A stretch of DNA of 64,000 bases from NCBI GenBank assembly GCA_965237875.1, contig CBDEGP010000002.1, positions 1,922,001-1,986,000 on the forward strand, written 5' to 3'. The position numbers were made by a program, and so were the translations under genes. The notes beneath the pieces are model-generated. The model ran no database searches. It was not told the origin of the DNA and worked only from the letters and a program-made list of their open reading frames with translations. Origin of the DNA: DAOUJI01 sp965237875 (GTDB lineage: Bacteria > Chloroflexota > Dehalococcoidia > Lucifugimonadales > JAGWBF01). Each line of letters opens with the position of its first letter. Position 1 is the first letter of the stretch. Shown here in pieces: positions 38,631-47,287 of this stretch.

Positions 38631-40565
38631 TCAAGGTCTATCGCCGATAATAGTGTAATTGTCCTCAAACCACACATGTTCGAACTTGAGGTATGCCCCG
38701 GAGTTTCCGACGGGATGGAAGTTTTTGATTTTATTGTTCACCCAGTCGGCTCCTGTGCGATAGTTCATTATAGCCCATCCGCTCCTGCCGTCCTCTAGGA
38801 GCTTTCCTACTTCCAGGGTCAGGTCCCTACGCTTATCGATATCCAGCTCAGCCGAGATTCGCTGTGCCAGCTCGACTACCCTTGGGTCGCTCCAATCGCT
38901 GTAGTTCCTTTCCCCTCCCTCCGTGTAAAGGCTCTGGAGATAGGCGTCCGGATCAATTGAAAGGATTCCAGTGGCGAAAGCTGACAGGTCCCAGTCGCCG
39001 GACTCGAGCCTGCTCCGCGACGTTGCAGTGTCCAACTGCTTAACGGGGGCGTCGATGTTCAAGTATCTCTTAAGCTGGTCTGAAAACACCTGGGCCATTT
39101 GTATGAAGTTTGAAATGGTCTCGCCGAGAATCTCGCTCTCGAAGCCGTCGCGGTAACCTGCCTCGGCGAGCAATCTTCGGGCTTCGGCCAGATCTTCGGG
39201 ATGCTTCTCGCCGTTAAGCTCCCTGTAGCCCGGTATTTTGCTCTGTTCCTCTTGAGAGAGGTAGAACCAGCTGCCGGTGAGGAATGGCGCTCCGATGAGG
39301 GGCTCGTCCAGGATTCTGTTGAACTCCTGACGGTAGAGCGCTAGGTTAATCGCTTTTCGCACGTTCTCATTATCAAAGGGCGGTTTTTTAGTGTTGAACA
39401 TCAGGCCGCTGGGTGATCCCCCGGTGTTCTCAAAGTAGGACATTGTCTCGCCCGTGTCCTCAACCAGCTTTCTTGCCTGGGCCTTCTGGAGGTTGCATAC
39501 TCCGCTGCACAGAAGAATCTTCTCTGTCTCGAAAGCCGCCACTATGGTCCCTCTATCCCGAATAACGAACCAGTCCATGCCGTCGAAATAGGGACGCCCG
39601 TCTTTGAAGTAGTCGTCGTTCCTCTCGTAATGCAGGGACACGTCCTTGACGGACTTCGTGAGTCTAAAGGGCCCGGAGGTTACTTGATTGTCTTCCGTCA
39701 ACTCTATGCCCGTTTCCAGATGGTGTTTGGGGTATACCTTCTCGTAGTCCAGGCCCAGGAAGGGTAAAAAGCCTGCTGCCGGTGTCTTAGTCGTGACCTG
39801 AACCGTATGCTCATCTATGGCTCGGGCGTTCCCGCTCTCGTAGTAGGATCGGAGTTGGCCGGCCCTTGGCCTACGAACGTCGGGGGCAACGATGCCGTCC
39901 AAACTGAACACAACGTCTTCGGCGGTCACAGGCATGCCATCCGACCAGTTGGCCGGGAACAGGTGGAAGGTCCAAGTCAGGCCGTCTTCAGCGACTTCCC
40001 AGCTGCTGGCCAGGTCTCCCCTGATGTCGAACTCGTCGAAGGTCTCGGGATTCAGCTCCACGATCCCGTTGTACAGGACTGAGTTATTCGACAGGCACCC
40101 GCTGGTGGACCCACACTCCCATATATGGAACCCCGTCGGAGTGCGGGGGGCGTGCATGGGCACAACCATTCCCTGCTTGCCTTGCCGTTCATACAGTGAC
40201 GGAGGCGCCGGCAAAGGAACGGCCGTGGGCGCCGGTGGTGCGGCCGTGGGCGCCGGTGGTGCGGCCGTGGGCGCCGGTGACGTGGCGGTGGGCGCCGGTG
40301 ACGTGGCGGTGGGCGCCGGTGACGTGGCGGTGGGATCCGGTGATGTGGCAGTGGGCGCCGGTGACGTATCGGTGGGCGCCGGTGACGTGGCGGTGGGCGC
40401 CGGTGACGTGGCGGTGGGCTGTATTGTTGGGGTCGGGGGAACTGGTGTAGCCTCCGGTGTTGGCGTAGATGCGGCGTCCTCGCCGCAGCCTGAGCCTAAC
40501 ACCAAGAGAACCGCCAACGGAGCGGCAACCAGAATCGTGGGTTTGAGCAGCGATCTCAGGTGCAT
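38631..40565 (-). CDS. Family 5 solute-binding lipoprotein with 7-residue tandem repeats
   Basis: 644 residues; start ATG 40565 with AGAGGAG upstream rather than the ATG at 40601. The signal ends in a lipobox 'LGSGC'. Residues about 45-110 are a Thr/Pro/Ala linker built from about nine copies of a 7-residue unit (A-T-S-P-A-P-T). The SBP domain follows: 'PMHAPRTPTGFHIWECGSTSGCL', 'DLASSWEVAEDGLTWTFHL', 'NYSDWSDPRVVELAQRI'. It is the first gene of a set with the DppB/DppC permeases at 38500-36601. The ligand is unknown. Confidence 0.9.
   Translation of the reverse strand: MHLRSLLKPTILVAAPLAVLLVLGSGCGEDAASTPTPEATPVPPTPTIQPTATSPAPTATSPAPTDTSPAPTATSPDPTATSPAPTATSPAPTATSPAPTAAPPAPTAAPPAPTAVPLPAPPSLYERQGKQGMVVPMHAPRTPTGFHIWECGSTSGCLSNNSVLYNGIVELNPETFDEFDIRGDLASSWEVAEDGLTWTFHLFPANWSDGMPVTAEDVVFSLDGIVAPDVRRPRAGQLRSYYESGNARAIDEHTVQVTTKTPAAGFLPFLGLDYEKVYPKHHLETGIELTEDNQVTSGPFRLTKSVKDVSLHYERNDDYFKDGRPYFDGMDWFVIRDRGTIVAAFETEKILLCSGVCNLQKAQARKLVEDTGETMSYFENTGGSPSGLMFNTKKPPFDNENVRKAINLALYRQEFNRILDEPLIGAPFLTGSWFYLSQEEQSKIPGYRELNGEKHPEDLAEARRLLAEAGYRDGFESEILGETISNFIQMAQVFSDQLKRYLNIDAPVKQLDTATSRSRLESGDWDLSAFATGILSIDPDAYLQSLYTEGGERNYSDWSDPRVVELAQRISAELDIDKRRDLTLEVGKLLEDGRSGWAIMNYRTGADWVNNKIKNFHPVGNSGAYLKFEHVWFEDNYTIIGDRP
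40225..40418. repeat. 21-bp tandem repeat inside a lipoprotein linker
   Basis: About nine units of GTGGGCGCCGGTGACGTGGCG-type sequence with a constant 21-bp period. It encodes the 7-residue linker repeat of the solute-binding protein at 38631-40565. Copy number is likely to vary between strains. Confidence 0.9.
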
Positions 40566-40733
40566 GGTTCTCCTCTCAGAGCAGCAAGCTAATTCATACA
40601 CGATCCAACATCGGAATTCGACAGTGTCTCATGACCTATGAAGAACTATCAAACGATCTTATCGGCGCCTGAACCGCCTAAAGCCCCAGGGAAGAGGCGG
40701 GCGTGGGAACGTCATCACGCGGCGGATGGCTGA

Positions 40734-41069
40734 TTATCCTATCGGTATGGACAGTGTCACTCGGGGCTCTTCTCCCACACCGCGGAAGATATGGCCGTGT
40801 CCGGTCTCATCCTCGGCCACTATGACGTCGCCTCGGACTATGCGCCTGACACTGCCGTCGGCGTTTTCAACCTCCACCTCCCCGGACAACAACATCACAT
40901 ACTGGCGACGCGGACATGGGTGGTAGTCGATGACCACTTTTGCCGGACCCTGACCCAAGTTAATAGGACCTTCTCCTGGACGGGAAACTATTTCCGCCAA
41001 CCGGTCTATGGTCAGGTCCTCAAAGTGGGACTCACCATCATCGCCGGAATAGATTCGGACTATCTGCAC
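40734..41069 (-). CDS. Small cupin-like protein, paralogue 2
   Basis: 111 residues. It repeats the segments of the protein at 32882-33229: 'QIVRIYSGDDGESHFEDLTIDRLAE', 'VVIDYHPCPRRQYVMLLSGEVEVENADGS', 'IVRGDVIVAEDETGHGHIF' and 'PRVTLSIPIG'. Conservation over the whole length in two nearby genes suggests a selected function, perhaps metal-assisted catalysis or ligand sensing. It lies between a solute-binding protein gene and an amidohydrolase gene. The function is unknown. Confidence 0.75.
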   Translation of the reverse strand: MQIVRIYSGDDGESHFEDLTIDRLAEIVSRPGEGPINLGQGPAKVVIDYHPCPRRQYVMLLSGEVEVENADGSVRRIVRGDVIVAEDETGHGHIFRGVGEEPRVTLSIPIG

Positions 41070-41210
41070 GGACGCCTCACTTTAAGGACGGTTGCCTCCT
41101 TTTAAGATTGATGCCTTTGACGCCGAGGTCAACAAGCGGAATTTCACCAGTCCACCTGCGGACTCATTCCTGAATGACCTGGCATCGGATGGGCCTCAGC
41201 CCGACCCGGA

Positions 41211-42389
41211 TTAGCCGGACTTGGCGTTGTCCAAGTGGAAGAAGTCAACTGCATTCCCCGCCACTATCTTGTACCTCTCGTCATCGGGTACGCCGATCAT
41301 GGCCTCCTCGATCACTTCGATGGAGTTGGGCCAGTCACATTCCGAATGGGGGAAGTCGCTGGACCACATTATGTTTTCAACGCCGATCTCGTGGCGCATG
41401 CGCACCCCCACCGGATTGCGCATAAACCCCCAGAGGAAGTGGTCCCGGACGTATTCGCTGGGTTTGCGGGACAAGGGTTCAAGCCCCAACTCCTGCTCTC
41501 CCACGTGGTGGAGCCTGGCGTGCAGGTCGTCGAACTGGTCGTAGTAGTTGGGTATCCAGCCGATCTGGGTCTCGGCAATGAATATCCTCAGATTGGGGAA
41601 CCGGTTGAAGACCCCGGAAAGGACCATCTGCGTGGAGTTGTAGCCGCCGCTGATGGCATATCGGGCGCACCTCTTGATAAAGTCCGTAACGTGCGGGTTC
41701 AACGCCATCGGCCCCGGCCTCTTAGGGTATTGGCCCATGAGCCCGTCCTTATAGTATTGGTGAGAGCCTATTTGCACGTGGATGGTGACGGGCATCTCCA
41801 GGTCGAGGGAAGCGGCCCAGAAACGGTCGTCCTCAGGGGTTGTAACGTCCTTGCCGGCCGGGTACTTGCCGAGGACAACGCCGGCTATCCCTGGCATTTT
41901 CCGGACCCGTTCCATCTCCTCTACGGCGTCGTCGATTCCGGTATCCGGGATCTGGGCCAACCCCAGCAGGCGGTCCGGGGCCGGCGAGCAGTAATCGGAC
42001 AAGAAATCGTTATAGGCGCGGTTCATGGCCAAAAAAGCCTCGGGGTCCCTCACAGACCGGATGCCCTGGGACCCGCCTCCGGGAAAGAGCGCCTCTGCGT
42101 CGACTCCGTCCTGGTCCTGCTCCCTCACCCGAGACTCCGGGTCTCCCGTGCCGTGCTGCTCTTCGGCGGTTACACCTATCCATTGGAAGTCGCTGTAGGG
42201 CTTTCCGGCGCAGAGGGCCAGCCCGACGGGATGAACGCCCCCCTCGCCTATCACAGCGTCACCGCCTTCGGGCAATACAAGTCGGCGGGGCGCTCTGTCT
42301 CGGTATTTTGCCGGTATCCGATCGGTCCATTCCCAGACCGGCACCTCCAGGTGCGAGTCGGATGAGATTACGTTGTATTCTCTCGCCAT
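41211..42389 (-). CDS. Amidohydrolase family 2 (decarboxylase-like) protein
   Basis: 392 residues; start ATG 42389 with GGAGG about 8 nt upstream, not the far-upstream open frame. 'YNVISSDSHLEVPVWEWTDRIP' carries the first metal-binding D-x-H of the metallo-dependent hydrolase barrel. 'VTIHVQIGSHQYY' gives the next His, and 'IMWSSDFPHSECDWPNS' the late Asp. This is the PF04909 group, which includes ACMSD-like decarboxylases and hydrolases of aromatic or lactone substrates. The actual substrate cannot be told. The 250 bp downstream of the start shows nothing else. Confidence 0.85.
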   Translation of the reverse strand: MAREYNVISSDSHLEVPVWEWTDRIPAKYRDRAPRRLVLPEGGDAVIGEGGVHPVGLALCAGKPYSDFQWIGVTAEEQHGTGDPESRVREQDQDGVDAEALFPGGGSQGIRSVRDPEAFLAMNRAYNDFLSDYCSPAPDRLLGLAQIPDTGIDDAVEEMERVRKMPGIAGVVLGKYPAGKDVTTPEDDRFWAASLDLEMPVTIHVQIGSHQYYKDGLMGQYPKRPGPMALNPHVTDFIKRCARYAISGGYNSTQMVLSGVFNRFPNLRIFIAETQIGWIPNYYDQFDDLHARLHHVGEQELGLEPLSRKPSEYVRDHFLWGFMRNPVGVRMRHEIGVENIMWSSDFPHSECDWPNSIEVIEEAMIGVPDDERYKIVAGNAVDFFHLDNAKSG

Positions 42390-42639
42390 CTCATTGCCTC
42401 CAAACGAAAACGTATGCTGTTGTCGGGCAAGTCTCAAGACGCGTGTAAAGTAACATCGGCGTAGGTCAGTGTCAACAAAACACGCTTTAGGGGATTTATG
42501 CCTGGGTCGGCACGAGCGGCATTTCTGTTTGGCGCACCGGAAGAACCATATCTCATTGCACTGTACGCTGGACGAGCCGGACGCCAAAAAGCGTATGGAG
42601 CATCCGGGCGAGCTTGTTCAGAGGCAGTCTTTTAATGCT

Positions 42640-42900
42640 CTAAGCGATGACTGCGGCCTTCAGCGTCACGTAAGCCACCATCTCCCCAGGTTCGAGGATG
42701 ATGTCATCAATGGAGCTGGGGGGAGGAACTGCATCGCCATCCTCTTCCAATACACTAACAAAGTCGGCCAGCGCCGCCTCCGCGTTCATCAACGCCTCGT
42801 CAACTGTGGCGCCCATAGCGCAACATGCTCCGGGCATATCAGGGACGACCACGCCATACGCGCCCTTACATCCATCTATCACCGCGGGGTATCGTTTCAT
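42640..42900 (-). CDS. hicB: HicB-like antitoxin
   Basis: 86 residues, start at ATG 42900 overlapping the hicA stop by 4 bp (ATGA). 'MKRYPAVIDGCKGAYGVVVPDMPGACCAMGATVDEALMNAEAAL' is the HicB partial RNase-H fold pattern. The C-terminal part lacks an obvious DNA-binding domain, so autoregulation may be weak or use another element. Co-encoded with hicA on the minus strand. Confidence 0.85.
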   Translation of the reverse strand: MKRYPAVIDGCKGAYGVVVPDMPGACCAMGATVDEALMNAEAALADFVSVLEEDGDAVPPPSSIDDIILEPGEMVAYVTLKAAVIA

Positions 42901-43097
42901 GACTGTGTGTCCTCCGTCCATACGGCTGTTTTGGCAATCTTGCGGGCCACTCCGATAGTAACAACCCGGTGACGGGGAAGCTGTATCTGACCTCTAATCT
43001 CAGAGTGACGATAGATGTCGTGATTCGAACCGTGCCGAACCAACTCCCAACCTTCTCGCCTGAGTCTCCGCTCTATCTGGTCTCTGTTCGTTTCCAT
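42897..43097 (-). CDS. hicA: HicA-like mRNA interferase toxin
   Basis: 66 residues. 'RRLRREGWELVRHGSNHDIYRH' has the HicA double-stranded-RNA-binding fold, with His in 'G-S-N-H' as the likely catalytic residue, and 'IQLPRHRVVTIGVARKIAK' follows. HicA cleaves mRNA unless bound by HicB. The gene lies directly upstream of hicB with a 4-bp overlap, the usual toxin-first order. No clear RBS is visible. Confidence 0.87.
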   Translation of the reverse strand: METNRDQIERRLRREGWELVRHGSNHDIYRHSEIRGQIQLPRHRVVTIGVARKIAKTAVWTEDTQS

Positions 43098-43198
43098 TAT
43101 TCTAATACTAGCATGGGTTTAGGCGCCACCAAAAAGTAAACCGGTGCATTGCCAAGCTGGTAAGTGTTCAGACTTGGGGGGGCCAAGCTGTAAAGCTG

Positions 43199-43228
43199 TT
43201 GGATTAGTACAGTAGTTAGTGGTACAAT
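43199..43228 (+). promoter_or_regulatory. Promoter of the exported-protein gene
   Basis: TTGGAT (43199-43204) and TACAAT (43223-43228) with an 18-bp spacer, about 32 bp upstream of the TTG start at 43261. The short leader has no visible RBS. Confidence 0.5.
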
Positions 43229-43260
43229 CCGTCGCAATTTGCCAATCCTAATAGTCCTGC

Positions 43261-44499
43261 TTGCTGAATCGCTTGAAAAGCTTCCTCATTTCGAAAGTCC
43301 CAACGGCCTTGGCGCTCCTAGCAGTCGTCGCCTGGACATGGACCCTCGCCACCGTCTTCTTTTCGAAAAGCCCCCAACCGGCCCAAGCAGCCACCCTGTC
43401 AGTTTCCGTTGAAGATTCCCTTCAGGTCTTCCTGGTCGTCGAAAACGCGCGGATCCGGCTGGATGAGGACACACGGTTGAAGGTGGGGAACAAGTTCGTC
43501 GGCTACCAGGACAAGGTCGCTCCTCTGCCCCTGGAGGTCGAGGTCCACAATGTCACGTCCGACTGGCTGGAGATGCGGGTGACCGGCGACCAGTCCAACG
43601 GCGTCGTTCCAATCTTCGGAAACGGCCGACAGTCCGGGTCCAACAGCGCGGTCAACCTGGCCCCCAGGGGTGAACCCGGGTCCGGGCTCATGGGGCTGTT
43701 GGACTTCCAATTTCTGGAGTCCGCCGCTGGTCAAGAGTCGGCGTCCATCGAGTTCGCAACCCGGCAGATAGACGCCTCCGAACAATCGCCGCTGCCCACC
43801 AGCCTGGGCTTCGAGGACAGCTCATTGGGAATGCTCTGTTCCTTTCTAGACATAGACACCCGTGACCGTGATCCCATCGTTTATCCCATAAGGGACGAGT
43901 TCATGGAGTCCCACGGGGTCTCGTTCCAGGGCGGCCATCCCGACGACGGTCTGGCCATTCTCCATGAATGCAGCACTGGCGAAACGGGGCTGGAGTCTCG
44001 CGGGGACGGCGACTATTTCCTGGTGGGCAACGAATACGCTGAACTGGCCACCGGCGGGTTTGCCGAACTGCCGCTTATTGCGACCTTCACCCAGCCGGTT
44101 ACTCAGGTCTCCCTGTGGGCGGCGGCCGGAGTAAGAAGCGGGCCGGAGGCTCTTTCTCTGACCCTTACGACTTACGCTGACGCCGGAGGCTCAGGAGAAG
44201 TCGTGGCAACCGCTTCCCTTGACGCCACCATGCAGTGGCAGCAGCTGAGCATCGAAGCGCCGGAGAACAAGTCTTTTCGGAGCGTCGAACTCGCCAATGC
44301 ATCGGTCTTCCACTCCGTCCTGGTGGACGACCTGGAGTGGACGTGGGCACCGGAGGAAGCTGCCGCTCCTGCCTCTTGTGTGGAGGGGTTTCCAGAGCCC
44401 GTTCCCCTTGATACCATTGTTTCAGGCAGGCTTCCAGGGCCTTTCCTTCTAACGCATGAGAGATCTACCGTAAACGGGACACTGCGGTTCGCAATCTGA
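43261..44499 (+). CDS. Exported protein of unknown function
   Basis: 412 residues from a TTG start. An N-terminal hydrophobic segment (about residues 13-36) ends near 'A-Q-A-A-T', consistent with a Sec signal peptide. The mature part is beta-rich with few Lys and many Asp, Glu, Ser and Thr. A C-terminal half around 'VSFQGGHPDDGLAILHE...GDYFLVGNEYAEL...FTQPVTQVSLWAAAGVR' resembles secreted beta-sandwich modules. No family is recognised and no catalytic motif is evident. A tRNA gene begins 24 bp after the stop. Confidence 0.7.
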   Translation: MLNRLKSFLISKVPTALALLAVVAWTWTLATVFFSKSPQPAQAATLSVSVEDSLQVFLVVENARIRLDEDTRLKVGNKFVGYQDKVAPLPLEVEVHNVTSDWLEMRVTGDQSNGVVPIFGNGRQSGSNSAVNLAPRGEPGSGLMGLLDFQFLESAAGQESASIEFATRQIDASEQSPLPTSLGFEDSSLGMLCSFLDIDTRDRDPIVYPIRDEFMESHGVSFQGGHPDDGLAILHECSTGETGLESRGDGDYFLVGNEYAELATGGFAELPLIATFTQPVTQVSLWAAAGVRSGPEALSLTLTTYADAGGSGEVVATASLDATMQWQQLSIEAPENKSFRSVELANASVFHSVLVDDLEWTWAPEEAAAPASCVEGFPEPVPLDTIVSGRLPGPFLLTHERSTVNGTLRFAI

Positions 44500-44523
44500 G
44501 GGAACGGCAACTCTCTTGACAGG

Positions 44524-44599
44524 GCCCCAGTGGCGCAATGGCAGCGCAGCCGACTTGTAATCGGCAGGTTGGAGGGTTCGAATCCCCCCTGGGGCTCCA
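44524..44599 (+). tRNA. tRNA-Thr (anticodon TGT)
   Basis: Acceptor GCCCCAG/CTGGGGC, D-arm GCGC/GCGC, anticodon stem GCCGA/TCGGC with loop CTTGTAA (anticodon TGT), T-loop TTCGAAT, and a genome-encoded CCA. The T-stem GAGGG/CCCCC contains one A-C mismatch. Confidence 0.93.
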
Positions 44600-44606
44600 G
44601 ATATTT

Positions 44607-45590
44607 CTAACGGTTCTCGAAGACCGCGGCCCAAAGGGGCGCATCCCCGTCCATGACCCGCCGGATGTTCTGGAATGCGTTGGATGCTCGCTTGGTGAGC
44701 GATTCCATGGTGGGGCCCGCGTTGTGGGGCGTAAGGATAAGGTTGTCGGCTTTCAGGAGCGGGTCATCCGGGTCAGGCGGCTCGTGCTCCAGCACGTCGA
44801 GGCCGGCGGCTGCTATGGACCCCGAATTCAGGGCCTCCAGCAGGGCGGGTTCGTTGATTATCCCTCCGCGGCTCGTGTTGACGATGACAGCGGAGCTTTT
44901 CATCAGGTCCAACTCCGCCTTTCCCACCATGTTCCGGGTCTCTGCCGTGAGGGGAACATGAATGGAAACCACGTCGGATGTCCTGAGCAGCTCCTCCAGC
45001 GAAACGGCGTTGGCCTCAAGCTCGCCTTGCTCCCCGCCGGTCAACGAGGCGTACTTGTCGAAGTACTGGACTTTGGCGTCGAATCCTTTGAGCATCTTTG
45101 CGACCTTGCGGGCAATGTTTCCGAAGCCGATCAAGCCCACGGTCTTGCCATCGAGTTCGTAGACGTCCGGTTTCCGGTCCCGGGTCTCGCGCCACCCGCC
45201 GTCTTTTACCAGGTTGGCGTAGTGGACCAGGCGCCTGTAACACGCCAGGACCAGCAGCATGGTGTGCTCAGCTACGGCGACGCTGTTGGCTCCGCCGTTG
45301 TTGGCCACGGGAATCCCCAATTCCTTGGCGAGGGAAAGGTCCACACGGTCGTAGCCTGCGGACAAAAGCTGGACCAGCTTGCACTTTTTCGCCGCCCGGA
45401 ACACCTGCTCCGAAATCCGCGCCGGCCACAGGACCAGAAAATCGGCGTCCGCCGCCAAAGCGGCCTTCGTGTCATCGTCGAGCGACAGGGGCGCCGATGT
45501 GACCTCCATGCCAGGCAGCGCCTGTGAGACCACTATGTGCTGAAGCTGAGGGTCCAAGTCGCTGAGAAAAACGATTTTTGCGTCGGGCAT
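44607..45590 (-). CDS. D-isomer-specific 2-hydroxyacid dehydrogenase
   Basis: 327 residues, start ATG 45590; the open frame upstream to 45821 lacks family features. The NAD-binding domain shows 'GKTVGLIGFGNIARKVAKML'. Catalytic residues are in place: Arg in 'VNTSRGGIINEPAL', Glu in 'LDVLEHEPPD', His in 'LILTPHNAG'. These enzymes interconvert 2-keto acids and D-2-hydroxy acids (phosphoglycerate, glyoxylate, lactate types). No ACT or other C-terminal regulatory domain is present, so it is not a full-length SerA. The substrate is undecided. It is transcribed against the tRNA genes on either side. Confidence 0.9.
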   Translation of the reverse strand: MPDAKIVFLSDLDPQLQHIVVSQALPGMEVTSAPLSLDDDTKAALAADADFLVLWPARISEQVFRAAKKCKLVQLLSAGYDRVDLSLAKELGIPVANNGGANSVAVAEHTMLLVLACYRRLVHYANLVKDGGWRETRDRKPDVYELDGKTVGLIGFGNIARKVAKMLKGFDAKVQYFDKYASLTGGEQGELEANAVSLEELLRTSDVVSIHVPLTAETRNMVGKAELDLMKSSAVIVNTSRGGIINEPALLEALNSGSIAAAGLDVLEHEPPDPDDPLLKADNLILTPHNAGPTMESLTKRASNAFQNIRRVMDGDAPLWAAVFENR

Positions 45591-45727
45591 GGCTTGAACG
45601 GGTCCGCCTGTAGCTGGATTTCGGTCAAGTGTACCATATGTCCGAGGCCCCCAACCCGACCTGACCCGACGACCGGGCAAACGGCCAAGTGAAGATGCAA
45701 CGACACTAGGATTAGCCTGCCAACAGC

Positions 45728-45756
45728 TTGTAACGAAACATCGCTTTTGATACACT
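45728..45756 (+). promoter_or_regulatory. Promoter of the tRNA-tuf operon
   Basis: TTGTAA (45728-45733) and TACACT (45751-45756) with a 17-bp spacer, about 95 bp upstream of tRNA-Tyr. The position allows a 5' leader for tRNA processing. Confidence 0.5.
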
Positions 45757-45852
45757 CTTAGGCGGCCTGTCTCCGCCAGGCTCGAACCCGTTTGCAAGAT
45801 AAAGAAGCGACGGGCGGCCATATTGGAGAGAGGCGGGCCTTGTGCTAGACTG

Positions 45853-45940
45853 GGAGGAGTGGGTGAGCGGTTAATACCACCAGACTGTAAATCTGGCGCC
45901 CGAACGGGCTACGTAGGTTCGAATCCTACCTCCTCCACCA
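45853..45940 (+). tRNA. tRNA-Tyr (anticodon GTA)
   Basis: Acceptor GGAGGAG/CTCCTCC, anticodon stem CCAGA/TCTGG with loop CTGTAAA (anticodon GTA), long class II variable arm (CGCCCGAACGGGCTAC region), T-arm around TTCGAAT, encoded CCA. Confidence 0.96.
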
Positions 45941-45979
45941 TCACAGCAGCGCATATTACAAAACTAAACTGGCAAAAGG

Positions 45980-46054
45980 GCCCACATAGCTCAGCGGTAG
46001 AGCACGTTCTTGGTAAGAACGGGGTCGGCGGTTCAATTCCGCCTGTGGGCTCCA
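45980..46054 (+). tRNA. tRNA-Thr (anticodon GGT)
   Basis: Acceptor GCCCACA/TGTGGGC, D-arm GCTC/GAGC, anticodon stem CGTTC/GAACG with loop TTGGTAA (anticodon GGT), T-arm GGCGG/CCGCC, encoded CCA. It lies 27 bp before tuf, as in the tRNA-tufB arrangement of many bacteria. Confidence 0.96.
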
Positions 46055-46081
46055 GAATCGCAGAAAATCGGAGGAGACCCC

Positions 46082-47284
46082 ATGGCAAAGCGCACCTTTG
46101 ACCGGTCGAAGCCCCACATAAACGTGGGCACAATAGGACACGTGGACCACGGCAAGACAACGTTGACCGCCGCCATAACGAAAGTCCTCTCGCTGGGCAG
46201 TGGCAGCACCTCGTTCAGAGCTTTCGACACCATCGACAACGCTCCCGAAGAAAAGGCCCGCGGTCTGACCATCGCCATTTCCCACATCGAATACGAGACC
46301 GTCGCACGGCACTATGCCCACGTAGACTGTCCCGGGCACGCCGACTATGTGAAGAACATGATCACCGGAGCCGCCCAGATGGACGGAGCCATTCTGGTTG
46401 TGTCCGCCCCGGACGGCCCCATGCCCCAGACCAGAGAGCACATCCTCCTGGCTCGCCAGGTGGAGGTCCCCAGAATAGTGGTCGCCCTCAACAAGGTGGA
46501 CGCCATGGACGACCCGGAACTTCTGGACCTGGTGGAGCTAGAGGTCCGGGACCTGTTGAACCAGTACGAATTCCCAGGGGACGACACTCCCGTAGTCCGG
46601 GTCAGCGCCCTGCGGGCCCTGGAAGGAAATTCGGGAGACCGCGACCACGAATGGGCGGGGAAGATATGGGAGCTCATGGACACGGTGGACGAATACGTCC
46701 CGCTCCCCGAACGCATCACCGACCGGCCCTTCCTTATGCCCATTGAGGACGTATTCGGCATCAAGGGGCGCGGCACCGTCGTAACGGGCAGGGTGGAGCG
46801 GGGCACGTTGACCACCGGCGAGGAAGTGGAGATCGTGGGGTTCGGCGATTCCAGAAAGACTGTCGCCACCGGACTTGAGATGTTCCACAAGAACCTGGAC
46901 CACACGGAAGCGGGCGACGCCGTGGGCATTCTTCTCCGGGGCGTGGAAAGAGAGGACGTGGAGCGGGGACAGGTGTTGGCCAAGCCCGCCACCATTCAGC
47001 CCCACACCGAAGCCGAGGCCGAGGTCTACGTGCTGAGCATAAAGGAAGGCGGCCGTCACACGCCCTTCTTCAACGGATACAAGCCCCAGTTCTACATACG
47101 GACATCCGACATCACCGGCGAGATACATCTGCCCGAGGGCACTGAAATGGTGATGCCCGGCGACAACATCACAATGACCATCAAGCTGATTTCACCCATA
47201 GCCCTGGAGGAGGGACTGCGGTTCGCCATCCGCGAGGGAGGCAGGACCGTAGGGGCCGGCGTGGTTACAAAGATAGTGGAGTAG
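46082..47284 (+). CDS. tuf: Translation elongation factor Tu
   Basis: 400 residues, start ATG 46082 with GGAGGA upstream. It is the GTPase that delivers aminoacyl-tRNA to the ribosome. Motifs: G1 GHVDHGKT, switch I 'EEKARGLTIAISHIEYET', G3 DCPGHADY, G4 NKVD and G5 'VSALRAL', then domains 2 and 3 ending 'EGGRTVGAGVVTKIVE'. The switch I stretch 'TIAISH' differs slightly from the common 'TINTAH'. It is co-transcribed with tRNA-Thr upstream and rpmG, secE and nusG downstream. Confidence 0.99.
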   Translation: MAKRTFDRSKPHINVGTIGHVDHGKTTLTAAITKVLSLGSGSTSFRAFDTIDNAPEEKARGLTIAISHIEYETVARHYAHVDCPGHADYVKNMITGAAQMDGAILVVSAPDGPMPQTREHILLARQVEVPRIVVALNKVDAMDDPELLDLVELEVRDLLNQYEFPGDDTPVVRVSALRALEGNSGDRDHEWAGKIWELMDTVDEYVPLPERITDRPFLMPIEDVFGIKGRGTVVTGRVERGTLTTGEEVEIVGFGDSRKTVATGLEMFHKNLDHTEAGDAVGILLRGVEREDVERGQVLAKPATIQPHTEAEAEVYVLSIKEGGRHTPFFNGYKPQFYIRTSDITGEIHLPEGTEMVMPGDNITMTIKLISPIALEEGLRFAIREGGRTVGAGVVTKIVE

Positions 47285-47287
47285 AAA

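Noticed and set aside
40225..40418. Regular repeats that might be a CRISPR array
   Set aside because: The units are contiguous with no unique spacers, keep the reading frame, and encode the linker of a lipoprotein. No cas genes are nearby.
45823..45851. TTGGAG/TAGACT promoter-like pair just before tRNA-Tyr
   Set aside because: Its start point would fall inside the mature tRNA, so a promoter at 45728-45756 is more reasonable.
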